Assembly (NCBI GenBank): GCA_015231795.1
Contig: JADGAX010000004.1
Coordinates: 152,001 to 216,000, forward strand
Origin: Alphaproteobacteria bacterium
GTDB taxonomy: Bacteria > Pseudomonadota > Alphaproteobacteria > Rhodospirillales > WMHbin7
DNA: 64,000 nt
Direction: 5' to 3'
Shown here one piece after another: positions 9,206 to 16,323 of the stretch. Numbering within the stretch: the stretch's first letter is position 1; each line of letters begins with the position of its first letter. The notes below the pieces were generated by a model. The model did not search any database. It had not been told where the DNA came from and saw nothing but the letters and a program-made list of their open reading frames with translations. Made by a program: the position numbers and the translations under genes.

Positions 9206-10420
9206 ATGTTGGAAGGCAAAATTCTGGTGGCGCAGGGCGGCGGCCCGACGGCGGTCATCAACCAGTCGCTGGCAGGCGTGGTCATCGAGGCGCGCAAGTT
9301 TTCGACCGTGACGCAGGTTTACGGCGCCTATCACGGCGTGCGCGGCATCGTGAACGAAGACTTCATCGACCTGACGCAGGAAACCACCAACAATCTGGAA
9401 CTGGTGGCCAACACGCCCGCTTCCGCCCTGGGTTCCACCCGCGACAAGCCTGACTTGGCCTATTGCCAGGAAATCTTCAAGGTCTGCAAGGCCCACGAAA
9501 TCACCACCTTCTTTTATATTGGCGGCAACGATTCCTCGGACACCGCCCGGATCGTCTCGGAAGAAGCCAGCAAGGCTGGCTACAATCTGCGCTGCTTCCA
9601 CATTCCCAAAACCATCGACAACGATCTGGTGATCAACGACCACACGCCGGGCTTCGGCTCGGCGGCCCGTTTCGTGGCGTCAGCCTTCGCAGGCGTCAAT
9701 CTCGACAACCGCGCCCTGCCGTCCGTCTATATCGGCGTCGTCATGGGCCGGCATGCGGGCTTTCTGACCGCCGCCTCGGCCTTGGGCCGCAAATACAATG
9801 CCGACGGCCCGCATCTGATCTATCTGCCCGAGAAGAATTTCAGCCTGGACCGTTTCATCGCCGACGTGAAGCGCGTTCACGACGAGCATGGGCGCTGCAT
9901 CGTCGCTGTTTCCGAAGGCATTCACGACGAAACGGGCGAGCCGATCATCAGCAAGCTGATGCAAAAAATCGAACGCGACGCGCATGGCAACGTGCAATTG
10001 TCGGGCACCGGGGCGCTGGCCGACCTTCTGACCGATCATGTCAAGAAGACGCTGGGCGTCAAACGCGTGCGCGGCGACACGTTCGGCTATCTGCAACGCT
10101 CCTTCCTGGGTTGCGTTTCCGACGTCGATCAGCGAGAAGCCCGCGAGGTTGGCGAAAAGGCCGTGCAGTACGCGCGCTGGCGCGATTCGGACGGTTCGGT
10201 GGTCATCGAGCGCACCGGCTTCTATTCAGTGGAATATCACCTGAAGCGCCTCGACGAAATCGGCGGCAAAACCAAGGTGATGCCCGACAATTTCATCGTG
10301 CCCGAGGGCAACAACGTGACCCGCGACTTCCTGATGTATTGTCGCCCGCTGATCGGTTCGGGCATGCCCGACGCCTTCCATTTGCGCAATTACAGGGTGC
10401 CCAAAATCCTGAAGCAATGA
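9206..10420 (+). CDS. pfp: Pyrophosphate-type 6-phosphofructokinase
   Basis: A cytoplasmic phosphofructokinase interconverting fructose-6-phosphate and fructose-1,6-bisphosphate. The 404-residue product starts after AGGGGA at 9192-9197 and shows the nucleotide/PPi loop GGGPT (11-15), GGNDSSDTA (106-114) and PKTIDNDL (134-141). In E. coli ATP-PFK the equivalent positions are glycines (GGDGS and PGTIDND). Asp after the GGN and Lys in PKTIDND are the substitutions known to favour pyrophosphate over ATP. This makes a reversible PPi-dependent enzyme likely; biochemical specificity is inferred. It is probably monocistronic, with a terminator 70 bp downstream. Confidence 0.88.
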   Translation: MLEGKILVAQGGGPTAVINQSLAGVVIEARKFSTVTQVYGAYHGVRGIVNEDFIDLTQETTNNLELVANTPASALGSTRDKPDLAYCQEIFKVCKAHEITTFFYIGGNDSSDTARIVSEEASKAGYNLRCFHIPKTIDNDLVINDHTPGFGSAARFVASAFAGVNLDNRALPSVYIGVVMGRHAGFLTAASALGRKYNADGPHLIYLPEKNFSLDRFIADVKRVHDEHGRCIVAVSEGIHDETGEPIISKLMQKIERDAHGNVQLSGTGALADLLTDHVKKTLGVKRVRGDTFGYLQRSFLGCVSDVDQREAREVGEKAVQYARWRDSDGSVVIERTGFYSVEYHLKRLDEIGGKTKVMPDNFIVPEGNNVTRDFLMYCRPLIGSGMPDAFHLRNYRVPKILKQ

Positions 10421-10434
10421 GGTGATAGCCCGAT

Positions 10435-10552
10435 AAGGTGCCGAATGCCGTCTCATTAATGACGATTTACAGCGTTAAATAGGCGCGGGCAGAGTCTGTT
10501 ACGACTCTTTTTAGATGCGCTCGAACTGTGATAGAACAGTGAACGGCACCTT
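10435..10552. promoter_or_regulatory. Intergenic region with long-spaced inverted repeat
   Basis: AAGGTGCCG at 10435-10443 and its exact complement CGGCACCTT at 10544-10552 bracket the 152-bp region between pfp and the next gene, with the pfp terminator inside. The repeat could be a looping operator pair or chance; no regulator is identified. Confidence 0.25.
10491..10512 (+). terminator. Intrinsic terminator after pfp
   Basis: AGAGTC (10491-10496), a six-base loop, GACTCT (10503-10508) and a run of four further T give a short rho-independent terminator 70 bp after the pfp stop codon. Confidence 0.6.
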
Positions 10553-10572
10553 AAAGGCAGCTATTCGGAATC

Positions 10573-12240
10573 ATGTTGAACGCCACGGCGCAAACCGCCC
10601 CACCTCCTAATTTCAAGTGGGAATCGCAGCGCATCCTTATTTTGGATAAGGATGATCAGTTTCGATTCATGGCCCGAACCTTGTTCCAGCGCCAACGCAC
10701 CAGCGAAGTCCTGAGCACCTCCTCGATGGCCGAAGCGGTGCTGCATCTGATGGCGTCGCCGGTCAGCGCCTGTCTGGTCGGGGTGGCCGAAAACGAGCCG
10801 GGCGGCGTCGAATTCCTGCGCTGGCTGCGCGACCGCAAGGCAAGCCCCTGCCCGGATGTGCCGGTGACGGCCTTGACCGATTCCAAGAACCCCGCCTTCA
10901 TCCAGAAAATCTGTCGCTTCGGCATTGAGGGTTTGCTGCGCAAACCAGTCTCGCAGGAGGGGCTGACCAGACGCGTCAGCCAGATGATCATCGAACCGAA
11001 GCGCATGGTGATCGCGCCGGGCTATCTGGGACCCGACCGGCGGATCATTGACAACAGCGAGGCTTTTGGCGGACCAGAACGGCGACGCCCATCGGAACCT
11101 ATCTTGGCCGAGGATCGTCCAAGACCCGCCGTCGTGATGGCCCCCGCTGCAAAGCGGCCCGAGCCGCCCAAAGCCCCAACCACGCCAATCGCGCAAGCGC
11201 CAAAGCAGGCCAGCAATCCTGTTGCGCCCGTCCCCCTATCGCCGATCCCTGCGCCCGACAGGCCCAAGGCTCCGCAAGCGCCGCCCCTGACCGTTGCCGC
11301 CAAACCGGCGGCTGCGCCTGCAGCCCCAGTGTCCGCCGCGCCAAAACCAGCAACCCCAGCGGTCGCCGCGGCAATTGCCGCCTTGCCGCCGCTGCCCCCG
11401 GTACCGCAATTCAAGCAGGCTGCAGCGCCCGAAGCAAAGCCAGCGCCCGCCAAAACGTCGGCCCCGGCCCCCGTCGCCAAACCAGCCGCCGCCATTGCTG
11501 TCCACAAGCCAGTCGGCGCGGGCACGAAGCTGGAACTGGGCGAAGCGCCGCCCCTGGCCGCGAAAACCGCCGGGACAAAATTGGACATGGGCGCGCCGCC
11601 CGTTCAAGCAGCCAAACCCGCGATGGTTGCCGCCGCGCCAGTTCCGCCGCCCGCCGCCCCTGCCCCACCACCCAGGCCCAAGGTAAAGCCGGTCAAACTG
11701 GCCTTCGACCTGAACGGCGTTCTGGACGCGCACCGCACTTGGGTTCTGTCGCGCGGCACTGAAGGGGGACGGGCCGCCCTTTCCCGCCAGGTGATGGTGG
11801 GGGTCGATCTGTCGGGCGCCATTCTGACCCAGGCCGACCTGACCTATTGCCGCATGACGGGCGCGGAATGTTCCGAGGCCCGCCTGGACGGCGCCGATTT
11901 GCGCTATGCCGAGATGGCGGGGGCCGACTTGACCGAAGCGGTGCTGGGGGCTGCGCGCCTGCGCCACGTCAATCTGGAGGGCGCCAAGCTGAAAGGCGCC
12001 AATCTGCGCGGCGCCGATCTATCGGGCGCCGACCTGCGCGGCGCCGATTTGGAAGGGGCGCAGATGCATGGCGCCATCATGCTAGATACGATGATCAACG
12101 ACACCGATCTTTCCTCGGCCGAAGGTTTGACCCAGGCCCAGATCAACAAGACCAGGCGCAATATGCAAACCAAACTGCCGCCGGGCGTGCGCCTGAATCT
12201 GGGCGAAGACGAACCGGCCATGGCGGCGGCGGCGACGTGA
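10573..12240 (+). CDS. Degenerate receiver-domain protein with Pro/Ala linker and C-terminal pentapeptide repeats
   Basis: An unrecognised 555-residue multidomain protein. Residues about 18-140 resemble a CheY receiver (RILILDKDDQFRFMARTLF, then a terminal KPVSQEGL lysine). The phosphoacceptor region reads CLVGVAENEPGG, so the usual Asp is missing and it is probably a pseudo-receiver. A GPDRR motif follows near 155, as in several Rhodospirillales receiver proteins. Residues about 160-375 form a low-complexity Pro/Ala linker with a duplicated AGTKL(E/D)xG unit. The C-terminal 140 residues contain tandem A(D/N)LxG pentapeptides, which fold as a right-handed beta helix. The next gene overlaps by 4 bp, suggesting coupling. 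The function is unknown. Confidence 0.75.
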   Translation: MLNATAQTAPPPNFKWESQRILILDKDDQFRFMARTLFQRQRTSEVLSTSSMAEAVLHLMASPVSACLVGVAENEPGGVEFLRWLRDRKASPCPDVPVTALTDSKNPAFIQKICRFGIEGLLRKPVSQEGLTRRVSQMIIEPKRMVIAPGYLGPDRRIIDNSEAFGGPERRRPSEPILAEDRPRPAVVMAPAAKRPEPPKAPTTPIAQAPKQASNPVAPVPLSPIPAPDRPKAPQAPPLTVAAKPAAAPAAPVSAAPKPATPAVAAAIAALPPLPPVPQFKQAAAPEAKPAPAKTSAPAPVAKPAAAIAVHKPVGAGTKLELGEAPPLAAKTAGTKLDMGAPPVQAAKPAMVAAAPVPPPAAPAPPPRPKVKPVKLAFDLNGVLDAHRTWVLSRGTEGGRAALSRQVMVGVDLSGAILTQADLTYCRMTGAECSEARLDGADLRYAEMAGADLTEAVLGAARLRHVNLEGAKLKGANLRGADLSGADLRGADLEGAQMHGAIMLDTMINDTDLSSAEGLTQAQINKTRRNMQTKLPPGVRLNLGEDEPAMAAAAT

Positions 12241-12527
12241 GCGAACGTCCTAGCGGCATCGTCGTTTGCATCAACAACCGTTTCACGGCCAGCCGACCTT
12301 CCTGCGCGCTGGGCGGCTCGGAAGCCATCGCCGATGCTTTGGAACAGGGCCTTCTCGAGCGCGGCTTGGCGCTGACCGTTGAACGCTTGCATTGTCTGGG
12401 CGAGTGCGCCAAAGGCCCCAATCTGCGTCTGACCCCAGGCGGACGTTTCTTCCATCACACCAAACTGGCCGACGTTCCGGCCATCCTAGACGAGATCGAG
12501 AAAATTCTGAAGGATGGTTCGTTCTAA
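12237..12527 (+). CDS. Thioredoxin-like [2Fe-2S] ferredoxin
   Basis: A 96-residue protein beginning at a GTG that overlaps the previous stop by 4 bp (GTGA). Four cysteines are placed as in the thioredoxin-like [2Fe-2S] ferredoxin family: C-x11-C in CINNRFTASRPSC near the N-terminus and C-x3-C in HCLGECAKGPN near residue 60. This is the arrangement of Clostridium pasteurianum 2Fe-2S ferredoxin and NuoE. It probably carries electrons in the cytoplasm, but the partner is unknown. Coupling to the pentapeptide/pseudo-receiver gene is notable. It converges on the fliK-like gene with a 4-bp overlap. Confidence 0.85.
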   Translation: MSERPSGIVVCINNRFTASRPSCALGGSEAIADALEQGLLERGLALTVERLHCLGECAKGPNLRLTPGGRFFHHTKLADVPAILDEIEKILKDGSF

Positions 12528-14329
12528 ACTTCGACGCCGGGTTTGCGCTTCGATTTTGGAAAATCCAGCTTGGGCGTGTCGACGAAGCGGGCGCTGGCCT
12601 GAAACACCACCGTGCCTTGCAGACCCGAAGCCGAGGTGACGTTCTCGACGATGCGGTTAAGCCCAAAGCGCATCTCGCTGGGCAGGGCCGCAGGCGTGCG
12701 GATGATGAAATCGATCTTCTTTTCAGGCCCGCGCATCAGCCCGTCGATTTGCATGGGGCCGAGTTTCGATAAATCGAGATCGACGACGAATCGCGTGCCG
12801 CCGCCCTTGCCCTTCCTGCCGCCCTGTCCTTGCGCATCGTCCACCTCATCGGGCGTGTTGCGCACGTTGAGTTGAATGGCTTCGATATGCTGCCCATTCA
12901 TCATGGGAATGATGTGGCTGCTCCAATTGCCCGACGAGGTCGAGCGCGGACGCGCCGATATTTCCGCCAACTCGCCGAATTCGGATTCCAAGCGCTTGAC
13001 CAATTCCCGCCCGCTTTTGCGTTCGATCGATTCGATGGTTCTTTCGCCCAGCCAGGATTTGAGGTCGCCTTGGCGCACGGCCCCCATATAGGCCGCCATG
13101 TTGGCGGCCAAGCGCGGCGTCAGGCTGGGCAAGGCGGCCAGCAGCCGCTGAGCGCCAGACGGATCGCTGAACTTCAGCGCATCAAGCGTTTCCTCCATCG
13201 CAGGCCAAGCCGAAGAAGCGTAAGGCGTGCTTTGCGCCAGGGCGGCGTCCTTGACCGCCTGCGGGGGAATGGGCTGCCCCACCACCTCCAGCGTCAATTT
13301 CGTCCCCGGCGTCATCGGCCCGGCATTGATGGCCAGCAGCCCGGCATTGGTGGCCACGATCGGCTGCCCGTTCGACGTGTTGGGGGCCACGGTGCCGGTC
13401 AGAAGCAGCGGCGCAGCCGCCGGACGCTGACTGATATTGGGATTCTCGGGCGGCATGAACAATGTGGGCGAATAAGGCGCCCAGTTGTCGCGGCTGGTCG
13501 ACATCCAGGGCGTGGGCGCCACTGGCGCCGCCACCGGCGCTTGCTGCGGCGCAGGCTGCCTGCCTTGCATATTCATGCCGAATTGCAGCGTGGCGTCGCG
13601 AGCACCTTGCGACTCAGCTCCGGCCGTGGGCGCGGCAACAGCGCCAGCCGTTTGCGTGGCGACTGCTTGTGGTATGCCCGGTGCGGGTATGGCGCCCGTG
13701 GCCAAAGATGGATTGGTCTGCGCGGCCGCCTGCCCGGCCAGGGCCTGCGAGGCGGCAGGCGGCGTGACCGCCACGATGCGCACGGCAAGTTGGGTGCCAG
13801 GCTGCCAGGGTTCGGCCAAAGAGGTCTGCAAACCCTGCCCGGATTCGGTCGAGGCGAGAACCGTAGCGGGAATCCCCGCCATCGCCGGAGCGGTGGGCGT
13901 GCGCACCGTCGCCGCCGCGTCCGCCTGCAGCTGGGCGTTGTTTTGCGCGCCCGCCACGCCGGGAACGGCGTTGGGCAATTGCGTCGCCTGCGCCTGGGCC
14001 ACCGGCTGGCCATCGACCGCCATGATGCGAAACTGCGCCGACTGGTCGCCGATCTGATTGACCTGCAAGGTCAGTTGAGTTCCCACCGCCAGACTTTGCG
14101 GCACGGAAAGGCGCAATTGGAAATTGCCGGTGTCGGTAGACAGGGTCAGCAGGCCCTTGGCGTCGATCTGCGAGATGGTGGCGTTGAAGCTCGCCCCCGG
14201 CGACAGATTAAAGATATCCAGGGGAAGGGCGCGCGATTGCGCGCTGGCCGCCGTCGTCAAAGTCGTTTGCGCATTCTGAATGTCTTGAATGCGCTGCAAC
14301 AACTCGGGCGTGACGGCGGGAGGGATCAT
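12524..14329 (-). CDS. FliK-like flagellar hook-length control protein
   Basis: The last gene of the leftward flagellar operon, 601 residues. The N-terminal two thirds are rich in Ala, Pro, Gln and Thr, as in FliK molecular rulers. The C-terminal part (about 450-590), with HIIPMMNGQHIEAIQLNVRN and DLDLSKLGPMQIDGLMRG, matches the Flg_hook (FliK C-terminal) domain, which switches export specificity when the hook is complete. It overlaps flhG by 4 bp. A short N-terminal stretch (GTQLTLQVNQIG) is repeated later as GTKLTLEVVGQP, suggesting internal duplication. It could be a second FliK-like protein rather than the main one. Confidence 0.75.
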   Translation of the reverse strand: MIPPAVTPELLQRIQDIQNAQTTLTTAASAQSRALPLDIFNLSPGASFNATISQIDAKGLLTLSTDTGNFQLRLSVPQSLAVGTQLTLQVNQIGDQSAQFRIMAVDGQPVAQAQATQLPNAVPGVAGAQNNAQLQADAAATVRTPTAPAMAGIPATVLASTESGQGLQTSLAEPWQPGTQLAVRIVAVTPPAASQALAGQAAAQTNPSLATGAIPAPGIPQAVATQTAGAVAAPTAGAESQGARDATLQFGMNMQGRQPAPQQAPVAAPVAPTPWMSTSRDNWAPYSPTLFMPPENPNISQRPAAAPLLLTGTVAPNTSNGQPIVATNAGLLAINAGPMTPGTKLTLEVVGQPIPPQAVKDAALAQSTPYASSAWPAMEETLDALKFSDPSGAQRLLAALPSLTPRLAANMAAYMGAVRQGDLKSWLGERTIESIERKSGRELVKRLESEFGELAEISARPRSTSSGNWSSHIIPMMNGQHIEAIQLNVRNTPDEVDDAQGQGGRKGKGGGTRFVVDLDLSKLGPMQIDGLMRGPEKKIDFIIRTPAALPSEMRFGLNRIVENVTSASGLQGTVVFQASARFVDTPKLDFPKSKRKPGVEV

Positions 14330-15132
14330 GGCAGAGGCGAGCTCAAGAGTTGTTCGGCGATCGCCTCGACATCCTGCGCCGCTTCGGCATTGGGCGAGCG
14401 GATCAGGATCGGCGTTTGGCTGCGGATGGTGTCGCGAACCTTGGTGTCCCTGCGCACCACACCCGCCAGCGGGGGACTGAATTTCAAGAAGCCCTCGCAG
14501 GCTTTCTTCAGCGTGGCGAAGGTGCGCTCGCCCTCGCGCACGGAATTGGCCATGTTGATGACGATGCGCAGATCAAGCCCCGGACGCTCCATATGCATGA
14601 CCTTGATGAAGGCGTAGGCGTCGGTCAGCGATGTTGGTTCGTCGGTGCAGACCACCAGCACGGTAGCTGCCGTTTCCGCCAGCATGCGCACGGTTTTCTC
14701 GACGCCCGCCCCCAGATCGAGCACCACCTGGTCGTAGGCGCCGCTCAACAGCACCAGATCGTCGGTCAGAAGTTGCAAGCGGCTTAAGGGGATGTTGGCC
14801 AGGCTTCCCGAGCCTGAGCGCCCGGCGATGACGTCGAAGCCGCCTTCCGGAAAATTGGTGGCCGCTTGGTTCAGCGTCAGCCTTCCCGCGATCACGCCGC
14901 CCAGATCCTGCCTTGGCATCAGGCCCAATTGAATATCGACATTGGCCAGACCAAGATCGCCGTCGAACAAAAGCGCTCGTTGATTCTTGCGGGCCATGGC
15001 ATGGGTCAAGGTAATGGCGAACCATGTCTTACCCACGCCTCCCTTGCCGGACGCGATCGCCGTCATGTTGCGTCCCTTGGGCCTGGCCTGCGGACGATGG
15101 GCAAGCGTGGGGGTGATCGGCGGTATCGTCAT
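14326..15132 (-). CDS. flhG: MinD-like ATPase FlhG (FleN), flagellar number regulator
   Basis: A 268-residue ParA/MinD-family ATPase that acts with FlhF to limit flagellar number. The deviant Walker A GKGGVGKT is at residues 29-36, followed by DGDLGLANVDIQLGL, the MinD switch segment, and CTDEPTSLTDAYAFIKV further on. It overlaps flhF by 4 bp upstream and the fliK-like gene by 4 bp downstream, so all three are translationally coupled. It lacks an obvious C-terminal amphipathic helix of the MinD kind, although the final EAIAEQLL is weakly amphipathic. It probably acts at the cell pole. Confidence 0.9.
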   Translation of the reverse strand: MTIPPITPTLAHRPQARPKGRNMTAIASGKGGVGKTWFAITLTHAMARKNQRALLFDGDLGLANVDIQLGLMPRQDLGGVIAGRLTLNQAATNFPEGGFDVIAGRSGSGSLANIPLSRLQLLTDDLVLLSGAYDQVVLDLGAGVEKTVRMLAETAATVLVVCTDEPTSLTDAYAFIKVMHMERPGLDLRIVINMANSVREGERTFATLKKACEGFLKFSPPLAGVVRRDTKVRDTIRSQTPILIRSPNAEAAQDVEAIAEQLLSSPLP

Positions 15133-16136
15133 GTCAGGGCCTCGGAATAAGAGGGATGTTCGTGCAGGGCATTGGCCACCTGCTCGTCGGGATCGGCGAT
15201 CAGAAGGCGGGCCAGGGAAACGGGATTAAGCGCCACCAAACCGCTGGCGACATGCGGGCTGACGGCCACTTCGCAGAACATGGCTTCGGCACTTGCCGCC
15301 GCCGCCAGCACGGCACCCAATCGGCGCGTGGCGTCAAGCCTTGTCGCCAGCAGGCGCGTGACGCCAAGGCCAGCATAGATTTCGCCCATCTCGCTGGCTT
15401 CGGAAGAATCGCCGCCCGCCGCCATCACCATGATCGGCTCGGCCTTGCTGGCTTCCACCAGATCGGCCAGATAGGCATGATCGCGGTCCTGAAAGGGATT
15501 GAGGCCGGGCGAATCGATGAAGGTCAGATCGTAAAGACCGGCATTGTCTTCCAAAAGACGCTTCAAGGCTTCGGGGCCTCTTGCCACCTTCAATTCGATA
15601 TCCATGATGCGGGTGAACGATGCCAGTTGCTCGACCACGCCCGCGCGAACGGAATCGGTGGTGATGACGCCGACCCGCCTGCCCTTCATCACCGAGCGTG
15701 CGGCCAGCTTGGCCACCGTGATCGTCTTGCCGCCGCCGGGCGGCCCCAGCAAGATGAAAGGACGCGGCGCACTTTTATCGGGCAGCGGCGCAAAAATGAA
15801 ATTGGCGTCCAGCGCCGCGGCGCAGGCCATGACGGGATCTTCCGAATCCACCGCCGCCGCCGCCACCACCAAACGCTCGATCAAGCGTCCCGGCACGCCG
15901 TGAAACGCCAGGGCTTGGCGCACTGCCTCAGAGATGAAGGGGCGCATGCCGCCGCCCAGCATGCGCTCGATGGCGTCTTCCTCGGCGTCCGAGCTTTCCA
16001 GCGCCGCCGTGATATGCACCTCGCCCGTATCCGGGTCTTTCTGGGTCGAAACGATGATCGCCTCGTCGCCCAGCTCGCGGCGCACGGTCTGCATGGCCTC
16101 CGCCATGCCGGGAGCGGTAAACGTTTTAAGACGCAT
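15129..16136 (-). CDS. flhF: SRP-type GTPase FlhF, flagellar placement
   Basis: A 335-residue signal-recognition-particle-like GTPase that determines polar flagellar position. The N-terminus MRLKTFTAPGMAEAMQTVRRELG is the conserved FlhF start. The P-loop GPPGGGKT is at residues 131-138, then TTDSVRAGVVEQL (G2 region) and TFIDSPGL (G3), where DSPG replaces the common DTAG. It starts 174 bp downstream of flhA across a palindrome-rich segment and overlaps flhG by 4 bp. The GAGGGG seven bases ahead of the ATG supports this start. Confidence 0.93.
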   Translation of the reverse strand: MRLKTFTAPGMAEAMQTVRRELGDEAIIVSTQKDPDTGEVHITAALESSDAEEDAIERMLGGGMRPFISEAVRQALAFHGVPGRLIERLVVAAAAVDSEDPVMACAAALDANFIFAPLPDKSAPRPFILLGPPGGGKTITVAKLAARSVMKGRRVGVITTDSVRAGVVEQLASFTRIMDIELKVARGPEALKRLLEDNAGLYDLTFIDSPGLNPFQDRDHAYLADLVEASKAEPIMVMAAGGDSSEASEMGEIYAGLGVTRLLATRLDATRRLGAVLAAAASAEAMFCEVAVSPHVASGLVALNPVSLARLLIADPDEQVANALHEHPSYSEALT

Positions 16137-16314
16137 TATATCTGCCCCTCAAACGCCGGGCGTTCGCGCCGCTCACTTGGCTTGCGCGCGCATCGGCGCG
16201 CGGGGCCACAATGGCCCAGTCGCTCGCTTTCGCTCGCTCCGCATGGCCCCTCAAGCGCCGGAAGTCAGCGAAGCGAAAAGGCAGGATGCGGGTGATCGAG
16301 GCCACCGTCATCAT
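16126..16314 (-). CDS. Possible small ORF between flhA and flhF (62 aa), lying in a palindromic element
   Basis: An open frame of 62 codons starts at tandem ATGs overlapping the flhA stop and ends 11 bp inside flhF, so its placement looks operonic. The product is basic and low in complexity and contains a repeated RRLRG segment (FRRLRGH and ARRLRGR). The DNA underneath is strongly repetitive and palindromic, which suggests the frame is a by-product of an inserted repeat element rather than an old gene. No family is recognised. Confidence 0.3.
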   Translation of the reverse strand: MMTVASITRILPFRFADFRRLRGHAERAKASDWAIVAPRADARASQVSGANARRLRGRYNAS

Positions 16315-16323
16315 ATCTGCCCC
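16134..16323. repeat. Palindrome-rich element flanked by 15-bp near-identical direct repeats
   Basis: CATTATATCTGCCCC at 16134-16148 recurs with one mismatch at 16309-16323, so flhF and flhA are separated by a 175-bp repeat period. Inside are a second direct repeat (GCCCCTCAAACGCCGG at 16144 and GCCCCTCAAGCGCCGG at 16246), a perfect hairpin GGGCCA-CAA-TGGCCC at 16203-16217, a GCGCGC-rich inverted repeat, and CGCTCGC-TTT-CGCTCGC. This is what an inserted interspersed palindromic element would look like. No second copy was noticed in the window. Confidence 0.6.
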
